64,000 bases of DNA. Origin: JAGNLV01 sp964612145. GTDB lineage: Bacteria > Zixibacteria > MSB-5A5 > GN15 > FEB-12. Position numbers and translations under genes: made by a program. Where the stretch lies: the NCBI GenBank assembly GCA_964612145.1, contig CAZTBP010000005.1, positions 1-64,000 on the forward strand, written 5' to 3'. Shown here in pieces: positions 42,571 through 55,443 of this stretch (positions are counted from its first letter, which is position 1; each line of letters starts with the position of its first letter). A model generated the notes under the pieces. The model was not told where the DNA came from and did not search any database. It saw only the letters and a program-made list of their open reading frames with translations.

Positions 42571-43362
42571 TTACGGGCACTGCGGCGGCGGCGGTCCGCC
42601 ACGAAACAAGTAGTCGATTAGAAAAGTCAGATCCGATATGTTCAGGCCGTCGCCCGATGCGGTAATGACGTCCGCTTCGTCAAAGCATCCCGGTTCAGAT
42701 CCGTCTCTAAATAGAAATTCAATGAAGTAGGTGAGATCGGATACGTTAATCAATTCCTGATTGTCGCCGTCGACATTGCCGCGAATGCCGATACAACACT
42801 CTACCACATCAAAACAGTAGGGGCCGTTCCAGATTGGTGACACTGATCTGTCGGGCGGGCCGACTACCCACGTCCAGTAACCGGACGGCGGATAGAACGA
42901 TTGGTCGATACAGAATTCGTTGATCAGATTGCTGGAGCGGGTCAGCTTTGTTTCTACGGCGAACACAGCACTATCAGTACCGGGTGGGAGACCGCCGGCG
43001 TTGATAGTAAAGCCGCCGAACCCAATTGTGTCTTCACCGAGGCCGTCAGCGAAGGTGTTAACGAAGATCCCCGATTCCCACCACTGAGTGACGACGCCGG
43101 ACTCGACAACACCGGTCGGGGGCGTGAATTCCACACCGAATGGCGCGTAGATCTTAATGCCGTTCGTAAACGAGCGTATCGAGTCGCTGGTGACAAATCG
43201 GAAGTAGATTCGCACAGGTACAGACTCCTTGAGTTCGCCGTCGGGCGAAATCCCGTCGATCCTGTCGATGACAACCTCATACTGGGCGCTGGACACTGCG
43301 GAAAGGGACAGTGCAAGCATTAGAGTTATCAGGCTGCGGCCGGCTATCCGTTTCAGGTGCAT
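42571..43362 (-). CDS. Exported protein with C-terminal dockerin-like cassette (paralogue 2)
   Basis: A 263-residue protein starting at the ATG at 43362, where a signal peptide begins (HLKRIAGRSLITLMLALSLS); the frame is open upstream to a GTG in the previous gene but that stretch reads as polar linker. It has the same architecture as its neighbours: beta domain, ECCIGIRGNVDGD junction, then ISDLTFLIDYLFRGGPPPPQ. About 160 residues of the N-terminal domain resemble paralogue 1 in order (R-S-Y...F-G-G...SVSP-WNGPYCF). It follows paralogue 3 by about 60 bases. Confidence 0.8.
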   Translation of the reverse strand: MHLKRIAGRSLITLMLALSLSAVSSAQYEVVIDRIDGISPDGELKESVPVRIYFRFVTSDSIRSFTNGIKIYAPFGVEFTPPTGVVESGVVTQWWESGIFVNTFADGLGEDTIGFGGFTINAGGLPPGTDSAVFAVETKLTRSSNLINEFCIDQSFYPPSGYWTWVVGPPDRSVSPIWNGPYCFDVVECCIGIRGNVDGDNQELINVSDLTYFIEFLFRDGSEPGCFDEADVITASGDGLNISDLTFLIDYLFRGGPPPPQCP

Positions 43363-43421
43363 GGTGTGTTTATCATTCTGGTTGTCTATCCGTGACGCAG
43401 TTGTATGAGTCAGATCTTTGT

Positions 43422-44222
43422 TTACGGGCACGGTGCCGGCGGCGGTCCGCCCCGGAATAGGTAATCTATCATAGAGGTCAAATCTACTATGAAGCCGGTC
43501 AACTCGCCGTCGCCGTTGACATCGCCTTCCTCCGGACAGAGGTAATCCGGTCCGCCGAGGAAGCCTCGGGCGACGACATAGGTCAGGTCGTTAATGTCGA
43601 TTGTGTGGCTCGGGTCGCCATCGGTGTTGCCCCGTATGCCGTAGCAGCATTCGACGACGGGGAGTTCGAGGCGACCGGACCAGGTCGCATCAAAATCAGT
43701 CGTGCCGTTGGTAGCAAATACCGTCCACCAGCCACCGGTAACTGAATCGACAACGAGCGTATCGCCGATGGCGGTCGGAGTGATTTCAATGTATGCGATC
43801 GGCTCGCTGAAGCCCGGGGTAATACCCTGGGGTGTGGCTCCATTGTGAGCTATAGAACGGAGCGTGTCTAATATGCCAGTTCCTCCGATATGTTGCCAGG
43901 CCGCACTGATATTGTAGCTCGACCAGCCGCCGGGCAGCGGCAGGCTGTCGAATTCCACCGAGAACGGGTCATAGTTGCCGGTTGGAGTGCCAGACGAGCC
44001 GGTGAACGTTCGCCAGGTCAGTTCCCAGCCGGAGATCGTATCTGTTGCCTGATTGGAGAGCCGCACCACAAACCGCACCGGGTGGTTGACGCGCACGGTC
44101 GAGTCGGGCAACATCCCGATAACAGTGTCGACGCTAATGGAATGCTGTGCGCGGGGTATGGATACCGCTGTCATAGTCAGCAAAGAAACGGCAATGAGGA
44201 CGCGTAAAATTTTGTAAGTCAT
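43422..44222 (-). CDS. Exported protein with C-terminal dockerin-like cassette (paralogue 3)
   Basis: A 266-residue exported protein: signal peptide (about 5-25), beta-sandwich domain with a fibronectin-like pattern, the junction ECCYGIRGNTDGD and a terminal EF-hand pair (IDINDLTYVVARGFLGGPDY, then VDLTSMIDYLFRGGPPPAPC). GGGAGAA precedes the ATG. It is the first and most divergent of the tandem set. No cohesin gene accompanies the cluster. Confidence 0.8.
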   Translation of the reverse strand: MTYKILRVLIAVSLLTMTAVSIPRAQHSISVDTVIGMLPDSTVRVNHPVRFVVRLSNQATDTISGWELTWRTFTGSSGTPTGNYDPFSVEFDSLPLPGGWSSYNISAAWQHIGGTGILDTLRSIAHNGATPQGITPGFSEPIAYIEITPTAIGDTLVVDSVTGGWWTVFATNGTTDFDATWSGRLELPVVECCYGIRGNTDGDPSHTIDINDLTYVVARGFLGGPDYLCPEEGDVNGDGELTGFIVDLTSMIDYLFRGGPPPAPCP

Positions 44223-44520
44223 AGACTTCTCCCGTGAAATGAAGGCAGCCTCGGTGGCTGCTTCGAGTCTCGGTGTAACAGTTTACAGGGGCCTGACAGT
44301 GTAAACAATCTTCGCAGGTCAGGATCAGGCAGAGTTGTGATTGGTCGTCTGTTGCAAGTGTCGGCCCTGATGTCCGTCGGTAAAATAACCCATATAGGTC
44401 TATATTGTCAAGGCCTTTCTCGGTCAGCAGCCGGGGCGATTGGGTTTTGAAATGGGGGGCAAAGAGATTGGGTTGAGTGGCTTGGTGGAAACTTTTTCCG
44501 AAGTTTTCGGTTTAAGTCTC

Positions 44521-44549
44521 TTGACAGGGGACCGGTTAAGTATTAATAT
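44521..44549 (+). promoter_or_regulatory. rRNA promoter P1 (TTGACA-17-TAATAT)
   Basis: TTGACA (44521-44526) and TAATAT (44544-44549) are separated by exactly 17 bases, a near-perfect sigma-70 promoter pointing at the 16S gene about 400 bases downstream. Confidence 0.75.
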
Positions 44550-44691
44550 CGGTCCGCCGATGCAGAGAAGGGCCGTTTTGCCCATGGGCGAATCGGCCGG
44601 GCAAGTTTCGGCTTGCCAACCGAGGTCGCTGAGTGTATATTCAATATACTCGTAGAGAGAACGCCGCACTAAAAAAAGATAAAAAAAGGTC

Positions 44692-44720
44692 TTGACTTCG
44701 GGTCGGTGTTCGGTTATTCT
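44692..44720 (+). promoter_or_regulatory. rRNA promoter P2 (TTGACT-17-TATTCT)
   Basis: TTGACT (44692-44697) with 17 bases to TATTCT (44715-44720). An A-rich run directly upstream (AAAAAAAGATAAAAAAAGG) resembles an UP element. Tandem P1/P2 promoters are the usual rRNA arrangement. Confidence 0.7.
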
Positions 44721-44779
44721 CTGCTTCTGCCCGACGAGAGTAGGGCAGATTTTTTGTCGATAAAGCTCTTTGAAAACTA

Positions 44780-44796
44780 AATAGTCATTAGACGGC
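44780..44796 (+). repeat. 5' arm of 16S rRNA processing stem
   Basis: AATAGTCATTAGACGGC is the exact reverse complement of 46583-46599 downstream of the 16S gene. The 17-bp duplex bracketing 16S is the expected RNase III substrate. Confidence 0.75.
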
Positions 44797-44953
44797 TTAG
44801 AAGCGGGAGTGCGAATCATATCGCACCCTTGGTTTCGCCATTCGTGGCGAGGCCAGGACCCAATTAATTTCTCCAATTGAATCCGAGCAAAGCGTTCCTT
44901 GAATGCTCTGTTTGGAAACGGATTGGACTCGGAAATAATAATATATAATATAT

Positions 44954-46505
<1,552 letters not shown>

Positions 46506-46582
46506 CTAAGGAGCACGGTGTGAAACGCGCCACAGGCGCGTGGAGATACCCAGGTCGATTCGGTATGATTCGTCCCCTTCTG

Positions 46583-46599
46583 GCCGTCTAATGACTATT
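46583..46599 (+). repeat. 3' arm of 16S rRNA processing stem
   Basis: GCCGTCTAATGACTATT, the exact complement of 44780-44796. Confidence 0.75.
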
Positions 46600-46647
46600 C
46601 CATAAATTATCTTCGTCGCCATCAGGCGCCGAACACGACAGTGTCAC

Positions 46648-46721
46648 GGGCCTATAGCTCAGTTGGTTAGAGCGCGCGCCTGATAAGCGCGAGGTCGATG
46701 GTTCAAATCCATCTAGGCCCA
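46648..46721 (+). tRNA. tRNA-Ile (GAT anticodon)
   Basis: A 74-base cloverleaf: acceptor GGGCCTA with TAGGCCC, D arm GCTC/GAGC, anticodon loop CTGATAA (anticodon GAT), T loop GATGGTTCAAATCCATC. The terminal CCA is not encoded. It is in the usual place between 16S and 23S. Confidence 0.97.
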
Positions 46722-46736
46722 GTATAAGATAAGTTC

Positions 46737-46809
46737 GGGGATGTAGCTCAGATGGGAGAGCGGTGGCTTTGCAAGCCACAGGTCGCCGGTTCGAGCCCGG
46801 TCATCTCCA
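46737..46809 (+). tRNA. tRNA-Ala (TGC anticodon)
   Basis: A 73-base cloverleaf: acceptor GGGGATG with CATCTCC (one G-T pair), D arm GCTC/GAGC, anticodon loop TTTGCAA (anticodon TGC), T arm GCCGGTTCGAGCCCGGT. CCA not encoded. Second spacer tRNA. Confidence 0.97.
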
Positions 46810-46886
46810 TTTTTGGAACCGATAACGCACCGGCGTTTACATAAAGATTTCGGATGCGAGAGTATCCGATTGGTTCTTTGACAACT

Positions 46887-46903
46887 GAATAGATTTCCAC
46901 GAG
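46887..46903 (+). repeat. 5' arm of 23S rRNA processing stem
   Basis: GAATAGATTTCCACGAG pairs with CTCGTGGATCTATTC at 50086-50100 (two bases bulged). Further complementary bases (CAAACGGCTG near 46930 with CAGCCGTTTG near 50030) extend the duplex around 23S. Confidence 0.65.
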
Positions 46904-46983
46904 TCAGTTTGATACGGTAAATGAATCGTTCAAACGGCTGTGTCACACGCATACAAGCGAGTACTCTTAGGTAAATACTTATT

Positions 46984-49994
<3,011 letters not shown>

Positions 49995-50085
49995 AAAAAT
50001 TTACTCAAGATTGCTCGCCGCGTGCGGCGCAGCCGTTTGGGTGATTCAAGCCGGTTAAGTTGCTCACAAACAACAGTTCAACCGG

Positions 50086-50100
50086 CTCGTGGATCTATTC
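50086..50100 (+). repeat. 3' arm of 23S rRNA processing stem
   Basis: CTCGTGGATCTATTC, complementary to 46887-46903. Confidence 0.65.
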
Positions 50101-50112
50101 GGAAAATAAAAT

Positions 50113-50229
<117 letters not shown>

Positions 50230-50234
50230 TAAAT

Positions 50235-50270
50235 AAAAGCCCCTGAAATCATCAGATTTCAGGGGCTTTT
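50235..50270 (+). terminator. rRNA operon terminator
   Basis: AAAAGCCCCTGAAATC (50235-50250) and GATTTCAGGGGCTTTT (50255-50270) form a perfect 16-bp stem with loop ATCA and a TTTTTG tail. Strong rho-independent terminator. Confidence 0.95.
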
Positions 50271-50416
50271 TGTGATTGACATTGCGAGGCGCGTTTGTCG
50301 TGCCGCAACGGCCGGCGAGTACCGGAGATCAATCACTGAGGTCGAAACTCTCACGTCGACTGCCTGTTACGGCTAGCAGGAGGAGGAATGCAAACTATAC
50401 ACCCAGGGAGTTGACG

Positions 50417-50782
50417 ATGCCTATGCAATTGATCCCACGTGACAAGTGGCTCGGGTTCCTCGAGGGATTCAGCCGCCAGCACAGACAGTGGCTGGTCAAT
50501 GTCGAGCGGCACGGCGCCGACGGCAGGACCGAAGCGATTGCCCGCGAAGTGCCCCTGCATTCTATTTCAGCCGGTCGGGACAACAAAATCGTGGTCACGC
50601 TGGGCGGAAAGGACACGCCTGATCGCGATGAAGTAATCTGGGCCCCGCAAGATATCCTGCTTTCCGAGCGTGACGACGGCGCCAGGGAAGGGCTGCGGAT
50701 TGATCAGTCGGACGGTGCTTATGTCGATATTCGCTTTCGGGCGCCGGCGCGCCCCGAACAACTCAACGGCATTAAACAGTGA
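50417..50782 (+). CDS. DUF5335-like protein
   Basis: A 121-residue cytoplasmic protein; ATG at 50417 after GGGAG. The start (LIPRDKWLGFLEGFSRQHRQ then WLVNVE) and the pattern PLHSISAGRDNKIVVTLG followed by DGAYVDIRF match the DUF5335 family, whose members are single small beta domains of unknown role. No signal peptide or Cys. Isolated after the rRNA terminator. Confidence 0.7.
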   Translation: MPMQLIPRDKWLGFLEGFSRQHRQWLVNVERHGADGRTEAIAREVPLHSISAGRDNKIVVTLGGKDTPDRDEVIWAPQDILLSERDDGAREGLRIDQSDGAYVDIRFRAPARPEQLNGIKQ

Positions 50783-51043
50783 GATATTGTCGCACGACAT
50801 CAGCCTGACCGGTGTCTAAGCGGGTATGCCTTCTCGTGTTGCAGCAGAGCAGTGGCTAATCCGACAACCCAGCGAATTGCAAATACAGATCAGCCCACCG
50901 ACTATTCAATTAACAATTTCGGTCATCTGCCGATATTATAGACTTCTTGGGCGAATTTAAAGGCCGGCTGTCTTTGTTCCCGGATTCACTCACACTCTGT
51001 GTGTTACCGGTCGGATGTCACGTGAATCAACAGGAGGTCTGGA
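50783..51043. other. Intergenic region
   Basis: About 260 bases; no gene or hairpin recognised apart from the ribosome binding site AGGAGG that serves the lipoprotein gene. Confidence 0.3.
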
Positions 51044-51525
51044 GTGTCAATTGTAAAGAACATCCTCATTATCGGAACGGCCGGTCTGATTCTGCTCGTT
51101 GCCTTTGGTTGCGGCGACGATGACAGTTCCACCGGTCCAGAGCCATCGCAGAACACACCGCCGGAATTGATCGGAACCTGGGACTGGGTCTCGGCATCTG
51201 CCAATGGAGTAGCCGTAGCCTCTTTTGCCGATGTCAGTTTCACCGACACAAGCACGTCGCAGGAACTCACGTTCGTTGCCGGGGGAACATGGGAAACGCG
51301 GGAGTACTATAACGGAACAGGTCCGGTCTATGCTCGCAGCGGGACGTGTTATGACGACGACTCATTGTACATTACCTGCACCAACGATAATGGAACCCCG
51401 GAATCCGGAGAGGGAAGCAGGGCAATTCCTGGATGGTGGTCGGCGATGCACTGACTCTTGCAACGAAGATCATAAATCCCAGCACTGATACAATTGAAGT
51501 AGTTGCTGTATACAGCAAGCAATAG
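51044..51525 (+). pseudogene. Frameshifted small lipoprotein
   Basis: GTG start 7 bases after AGGAGG; lipoprotein signal ending LVAFGC (Cys23), then GDDDSSTGPEPSQ, a typical linker, and a lipocalin-like region (LIGTWDWVSASANG, LTFVAGGTWETREY, GSGTCYDDD-like). The first frame stops at a TGA (51452-51454), but from about 51420 the next frame continues with GNSWMVVGDALTLATKIINP and ends at TAG 51523-51525, which looks like the natural C-terminus of this fold. A single-base loss near 51400-51420 explains both. It could be a real mutation or a sequence error. A terminator follows. Confidence 0.6.
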
Positions 51526-51601
51526 GCGGGGCTGCGAGGGCATCTTCGAAGAGCCTGCATGCTGAGTGGCAGCGCGGCAGTGGATGACGACGACTGGAAA
51601 G

Positions 51602-51637
51602 AATCGGGACGAGCCACTTTACGTGACTCGCCCGATT
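51602..51637 (+). terminator. Terminator after the lipoprotein gene
   Basis: AATCGGGACGAGCCAC pairs with GTGACTCGCCCGATT (one bulge) and is followed by TTTGTTTT. Confidence 0.8.
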
Positions 51638-51686
51638 TTTGTTTTGCTGACAAGTTTGAGTTGATTTCACCGCTGACAGCCGCCGT

Positions 51687-52598
51687 TCATCGTCTCCCGA
51701 AATTCCAGACAAAACCGAGATACGGGATTCCGGGAAAAACGGCCTTATCGGAGGCAACGTTTAAAAAGGCAAAGTCAACCGAGATCCCCTCGCCGAAGAA
51801 ACGCATACCATACGATATAAACGGGTTGTCGACGCCCGGAAACAGCCAGTTTTCGGTGACAAGTGAGAAGCGCCGGGCAAATCGGTATTCACCGCCGAGG
51901 ATGACCACCGGCTGATCGGCGAAATCCTCCTCGACATATCCCCAGCCCAGCCCGGCCGTAATACTGGCGTCGTCGGTTCCGTAGGTGCCAACACCAAACA
52001 CCATCCCGAGCACCTCGGGTTCATCCCAGTCGTCGCCGGCCCAATCAGGAATCACGGTAACCAGGGCGTTGGCGGCCAAATAGAAATTATCGGCGGCCGT
52101 AAGTCCAAGCTTGGGATTGAAATAAAACAACTGTTCATCGGGTGAAAGTCCGGGGAAAATCGACATTCCGGCGCCCAGTGAAAAGTTGCTTGTGAAGCCA
52201 TAGCCGACTGAGGGAAAGAAAAGATACGTGTCCGAGAAATATCCTGTACCTTTGGGCTGCATTCTTCCGGTCGGGCCGATAAACATTCTGGTGCGGTTTG
52301 GATTGGGAAACCAGTAGATGCCGTCGCGGATATTGCGTGACGGAACCTCACGGACTTCCTTGATACGATCTATGGCAATCGTCATAGTGCCGATCGTGGA
52401 CTCGAACTCGATCTCGTCGGGTCGAACCTCAGTGATCTTGCCGTTGAGATTGGAGCCGTCTTTCAGTTGGAGTATTTGGGTGTTGTCTGCAGTCGGTGGA
52501 TGCAGGTCGTTGTGGCTAACGGCGGCACTGCCGGCAGCGGCCAGCGGGCCAATCAAGACACAGATGATTAAAGCAAAGACCTTCTTCGGGACTTTCAT
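51687..52598 (-). CDS. Exported outer-membrane barrel-like protein
   Basis: A 303-residue protein with signal peptide (about 5-27). Residues 40-85 form a small beta domain (ILQLKDGSNLNGKITEVRPD) seen at the start of many FCB envelope proteins, and the rest (about 95-303) alternates as in a 10- to 12-strand barrel (GYGFTSNFSLGAGMSIFPG, LGWGYVEEDFADQPVVILGG) ending in FVWNFGRR. The terminal aromatic (Phe) is followed by Gly-Arg-Arg, so the usual C-terminal signature is slightly extended. Function unknown. Confidence 0.75.
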   Translation of the reverse strand: MKVPKKVFALIICVLIGPLAAAGSAAVSHNDLHPPTADNTQILQLKDGSNLNGKITEVRPDEIEFESTIGTMTIAIDRIKEVREVPSRNIRDGIYWFPNPNRTRMFIGPTGRMQPKGTGYFSDTYLFFPSVGYGFTSNFSLGAGMSIFPGLSPDEQLFYFNPKLGLTAADNFYLAANALVTVIPDWAGDDWDEPEVLGMVFGVGTYGTDDASITAGLGWGYVEEDFADQPVVILGGEYRFARRFSLVTENWLFPGVDNPFISYGMRFFGEGISVDFAFLNVASDKAVFPGIPYLGFVWNFGRR

Positions 52599-52773
52599 GA
52601 TTCCACTCCCCAGTTGTGTGACCGATCGTTGAACGCCGGTAATTTATGAGAAAAAGATAAGAAAGTCCAAATTGACAGGCAAGTAAGAACATATAGAAAG
52701 AGACAACCGGGAAATCTGACTGTCTCTTGGAAAAGTCTGTAAATACGGTTTCCTGGTGCCGACTCAGCAGTTT

Positions 52774-53160
52774 TCATCCGGCCGGAAGCAGAGCGGCCGC
52801 TACCAGTGTCTTTACAATCGCGCCGGGAATAAACGGCGTCATACCGGTTGGCAGCACATTTCCCCAGCCAACAAACTGACTGAGTCAGAGGACGCCACAA
52901 GTGAGGATAATGATTGTCCCGACCGACATGGCCAGAACCGAGGTCCAGATTTTGCGGTCAAAGCCGCGTTCGCACAGTACGCCGACCGTCTGTCCGGTAA
53001 CCGGCACTGGTCACATGGGTATTTCCAGTTGCGCCAGCAGCGCTACCAAAAATGAGCCGGCGGTGATTAGTATGGCATCGCGCAACACTCCGGTTCGCGG
53101 CCAGACTGCCGCAGCCAGGGTTGCGGAGGACGTAGACTTCCGAGTCCAGTTTCCTGCAGC
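52774..53160 (-). pseudogene. bioY: Degraded bioY (biotin ECF transporter S-component)
   Basis: One continuous frame with BioY landmarks: LAAAVWPRTGVLRDAILITA, then FLVALLAQLEIPM, PVPVTGQTVGVL and, at the end, GWGNVLPTGMTPFIPGAIVK. It has four lesions. TGA at 53011-53013 falls where IPMWPVP would be expected, TGA at 52885-52887 lies in GVL-stop-LSQFVGW, about 55 codons are deleted between TGQTVGVL and CERGFDRK, and no proper start codon is visible after the upstream stop (53161). BioY imports biotin together with an ECF module, which is not present here. The gene is dead or the sequence is damaged. Confidence 0.7.
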
Positions 53161-53363
53161 CTATCCGGTTGCTTTCCTTTGCAGCCGCTGCCAATATGCC
53201 GGAGTTGTTTCTGTAAATGTTGGGAAAAGTGGGATACTGACCAGTAGTCACAGATCAAGCGGCACGGTCTGTCGGGAAATTTACGGCGATCAGGAATTCA
53301 GGACGACTCCGATCCAGAAGCTCTGGACCGATATTCCTATCCCGCTGGGGCATGGGGATACTC
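53161..53363. other. Intergenic or degenerate sequence
   Basis: About 200 bases between the bioY remnant and the PilZ gene; several frames are open over short lengths but none has a start with ribosome binding site or recognisable domain. Confidence 0.3.
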
Positions 53364-53735
53364 TCAGGGGGATTGGAACGGGTTGTTCTGGGATTTCTCG
53401 GCCGGCCACTGTCGGGTCATCACCTCTACAGCGCCCCGCGCCAGCTCGGTCAGGTCAACGAAGGCAAACCCGGACTCGTGCCAGTCTACGGCCTTCCGAT
53501 ATTCCGACCACCGGCTTTGCATATCGAACTGGATTTCCCATACGCCGTTGATCAAGTCGGGTAATCTCATGCGGCACTGGAAGCGTTTTCCCACCTCTAT
53601 CGGATCGGGGGAAATGACGCGGCAGCCGTCGGCAGTCATACTCGTGACTCGCCCGATGAGGTCACCGTTCTGTCGGTCGTAGATCAGGTGATACTCAGCC
53701 GTTTGACGTCGCTGGTTATTTCGTCGTTCCGTCAT
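53364..53735 (-). CDS. PilZ-domain protein
   Basis: A 123-residue single PilZ domain. The N-terminal Arg motif RRNNQRR (4-10) matches the RxxxR part of the cyclic-di-GMP site; the second motif, usually DxSxxG, here reads SMTADG (32-37), so Asp is replaced and binding may be weaker. The rest is a beta barrel (VGKRFQCRMRLPDL, FAFVDLTELARGAVE). It could modulate pilus function through cyclic-di-GMP, as PilZ proteins often do, but it is far from the pilus operon. Confidence 0.85.
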   Translation of the reverse strand: MTERRNNQRRQTAEYHLIYDRQNGDLIGRVTSMTADGCRVISPDPIEVGKRFQCRMRLPDLINGVWEIQFDMQSRWSEYRKAVDWHESGFAFVDLTELARGAVEVMTRQWPAEKSQNNPFQSP

Positions 53736-53914
53736 TCTCGATATTTCGCCTGTTTGTGGACATCTCGTATGGTAAACCTATCGACCGGAAGGAAGCTATG
53801 CTTTAACCTGTCCCTCATAGAAGAAGGGCGCAAAATGTGATTGACCCCGGGCCCTGCCACGCGTATTCTAATAGAGACAAAACCAGTCCAATTACCACTA
53901 CCACGGAGGAAGAT

Positions 53915-54397
53915 ATGTCTGAAACGAAGAAGGTCCCCGACGGTCTCGAACGGGTAATTCCACATTTGGTTGTCAACAACGCGTCCGAGGCAATTGAATT
54001 CTACAAAAAGGCGTTTGACGCGACCGAGCTAAGCCGGGCACCGATGCCCGACGGCACCAAGCTCATGCATGCTTCGCTGAAAATCGGAGAATCCGTGATT
54101 TTTCTCTGCGATGACTTTCCGGAATGGACCGGTGGAAAAGAGCGCAACCCGAAAGCGCTGGGAGCGACGCCGGTGACGATTCATCACTATGTCGAAGATT
54201 GCGACGCCGTAATCAAGCAGGCCGAAGCCGCCGGCGCGAAGGTAACGATGGCGCCGGAGGACACCTTTTGGGGTGATCGTTACGGAACAGTCGAGGATCC
54301 TTATGGTCATCACTGGTCGTTTGCGACACACATAAAAGACACGACGCCGGAAGAAATGCAACAGGCATTTCAGGAGCGCATGGCACAAAACAAGTAA
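53915..54397 (+). CDS. PhnB-like VOC-family protein
   Basis: A 160-residue protein, start at the ATG eight bases after CGGAGGA. It has a glyoxalase/bleomycin-resistance fold of the PhnB type: VIPHLVVNNASEAIEFYKKA with FDATE, later TPVTIHHYVEDCDAVIKQAE and TFWGDRYGTVEDPYGHHWSF, the signature of this subfamily. The biochemical role is unclear for most members. It stands alone between the PilZ gene and the DUF5362-type gene. Confidence 0.88.
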   Translation: MSETKKVPDGLERVIPHLVVNNASEAIEFYKKAFDATELSRAPMPDGTKLMHASLKIGESVIFLCDDFPEWTGGKERNPKALGATPVTIHHYVEDCDAVIKQAEAAGAKVTMAPEDTFWGDRYGTVEDPYGHHWSFATHIKDTTPEEMQQAFQERMAQNK

Positions 54398-54554
54398 GGG
54401 ATTGAAGAGGGAAAACCTGGACCGGTCCGGTGAGGCAATCATCGGGCCGTTTTTTTTATTGACGAAAGGTCCGGCTGGTGGCGAAGTTGAAAGCTCAAAT
54501 CCGGATGGAGTATTAGCCGAACATTTAAGATATCTTAACCGAAGGAGAGTAGTT

Positions 54555-54920
54555 ATGGAAACGACCGATCCCACTCAGGCACTGGTGCGTGAGATCAGTC
54601 TGCCGCTTTACCAGGCGCAGGGCTGGATGAAGTTTCTCGGGATAGTTATGATCGTTCAGGGGGTCCTCACGGCACTGACGATTATCGGGATTATCTTCGC
54701 CTAGCTGCCGATTTGGCTGGGCATTCTGCTGTTCAAAGCGGCCGGTCAGGCTGAGAGTGCGCAGTATGCAGGCGATAAGATACGGCTGATAGAATCACTG
54801 CAGCAGATCAAATTGTATTTCATAATTAACGGGGTTGTGATGCTCCTGACGGTCGGGTTTTTCCTGTTTATCTTCTTCATCGGCGGCCTTGGCTTTCTGT
54901 CGGCGCTGGGCGAGATGTAG
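54555..54920 (+). pseudogene. DUF5362-type membrane protein interrupted by in-frame TAG
   Basis: A 121-codon frame with ATG after GAAGGAGAG and a TAG at 54702-54704 (codon 50). The sequence around it is TIIGIIFA-stop-LPIWLGILLF; related proteins have Trp here (IAWLPIW), so TGG to TAG is the simplest change. Two or three transmembrane segments and the charged middle (AGQAESAQYAGDKIRLIESL) are otherwise preserved to the natural TAG end. As written, only the first 49 residues would be made. Confidence 0.6.
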
Positions 54921-55105
54921 GACATGGGCAGGAGGGTATACAGCAGTAAATACTTGACAGAGCCGGTCCCCGATTCTATCGTAAGGGAGTTGAGCGAGCA
55001 TAATAGATGACATCATGAAAACCCCCAGGGAGTGGATACGGGAACGTTTGCGCTCCTTCGGGACGAGCGTCAATTGTAATCGCATACGTTGAAAGGAGTT
55101 CTTCT

Positions 55106-55360
55106 ATGCGCAAAGTCATCACAATCGTGACGGTATTCACGATAGCGGCGGTTCTCGGCATGGGCCTGGCTGCCACCGTGGCGACGCAGGCCGAAGCCAA
55201 GCCGCCGACCGTGTGTAAGCTTGCTGTGTACCCATTCCTGGTCTGTGAAGACAGTCCGCGGTGCAAGGACGCAGGCGAGCAGCTGTGCTATGAATGCCAG
55301 GGCTACGATATCAATGGGGAGCCATGCCTCTGCAGTAGTGTCGGCTGCATGGTTCCGTAA
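55106..55360 (+). CDS. Small secreted eight-cysteine protein
   Basis: An 84-residue protein with AAAGGAG before the ATG. Signal peptide (VITIVTVFTIAAVLGMGLAA) ends at AEA near residue 31; the mature part has eight Cys (VCK, VCED, RCKD, LCYEC, PCLC, GCM), probably four disulfides or a metal site. The final CxC and LCYEC pairs stand out. No known toxin or ferredoxin pattern is matched with confidence. Terminator downstream. A second case, with the gene at 1897, of a small Cys-rich secreted product in this window. Confidence 0.65.
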   Translation: MRKVITIVTVFTIAAVLGMGLAATVATQAEAKPPTVCKLAVYPFLVCEDSPRCKDAGEQLCYECQGYDINGEPCLCSSVGCMVP

Positions 55361-55416
55361 TAGTAACCACTTCATTGTTTGATCCGGGGGCACCTCACGT
55401 CGGGAATCTGATTAGA

Positions 55417-55440
55417 AGAGCCGCCACCGAGGGCGGCTCT
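55417..55440. terminator. Bidirectional terminator
   Basis: AGAGCCGCC (55417-55425) pairs with GGCGGCTCT (55432-55440), followed by TTTTCT on the plus strand and preceded by AGA on the other side. It separates the convergent Cys-rich gene and MFS gene. Confidence 0.85.
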
Positions 55441-55443
55441 TTT

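Larger units (their letters stand above)
44223..44953. other. rRNA operon leader region
   Basis: About 730 bases with no protein gene (long minus-strand frames here run on into the 16S gene and are not credible). It holds two strong promoters, an A-rich upstream element (about 44671-44689), a near palindrome GAGTGTATATTCAATATACTC (44631-44651), a boxA-like AGCTCTTTGAAAAC (about 44764-44777) and the 5' arm of the 16S processing stem. Confidence 0.7.
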
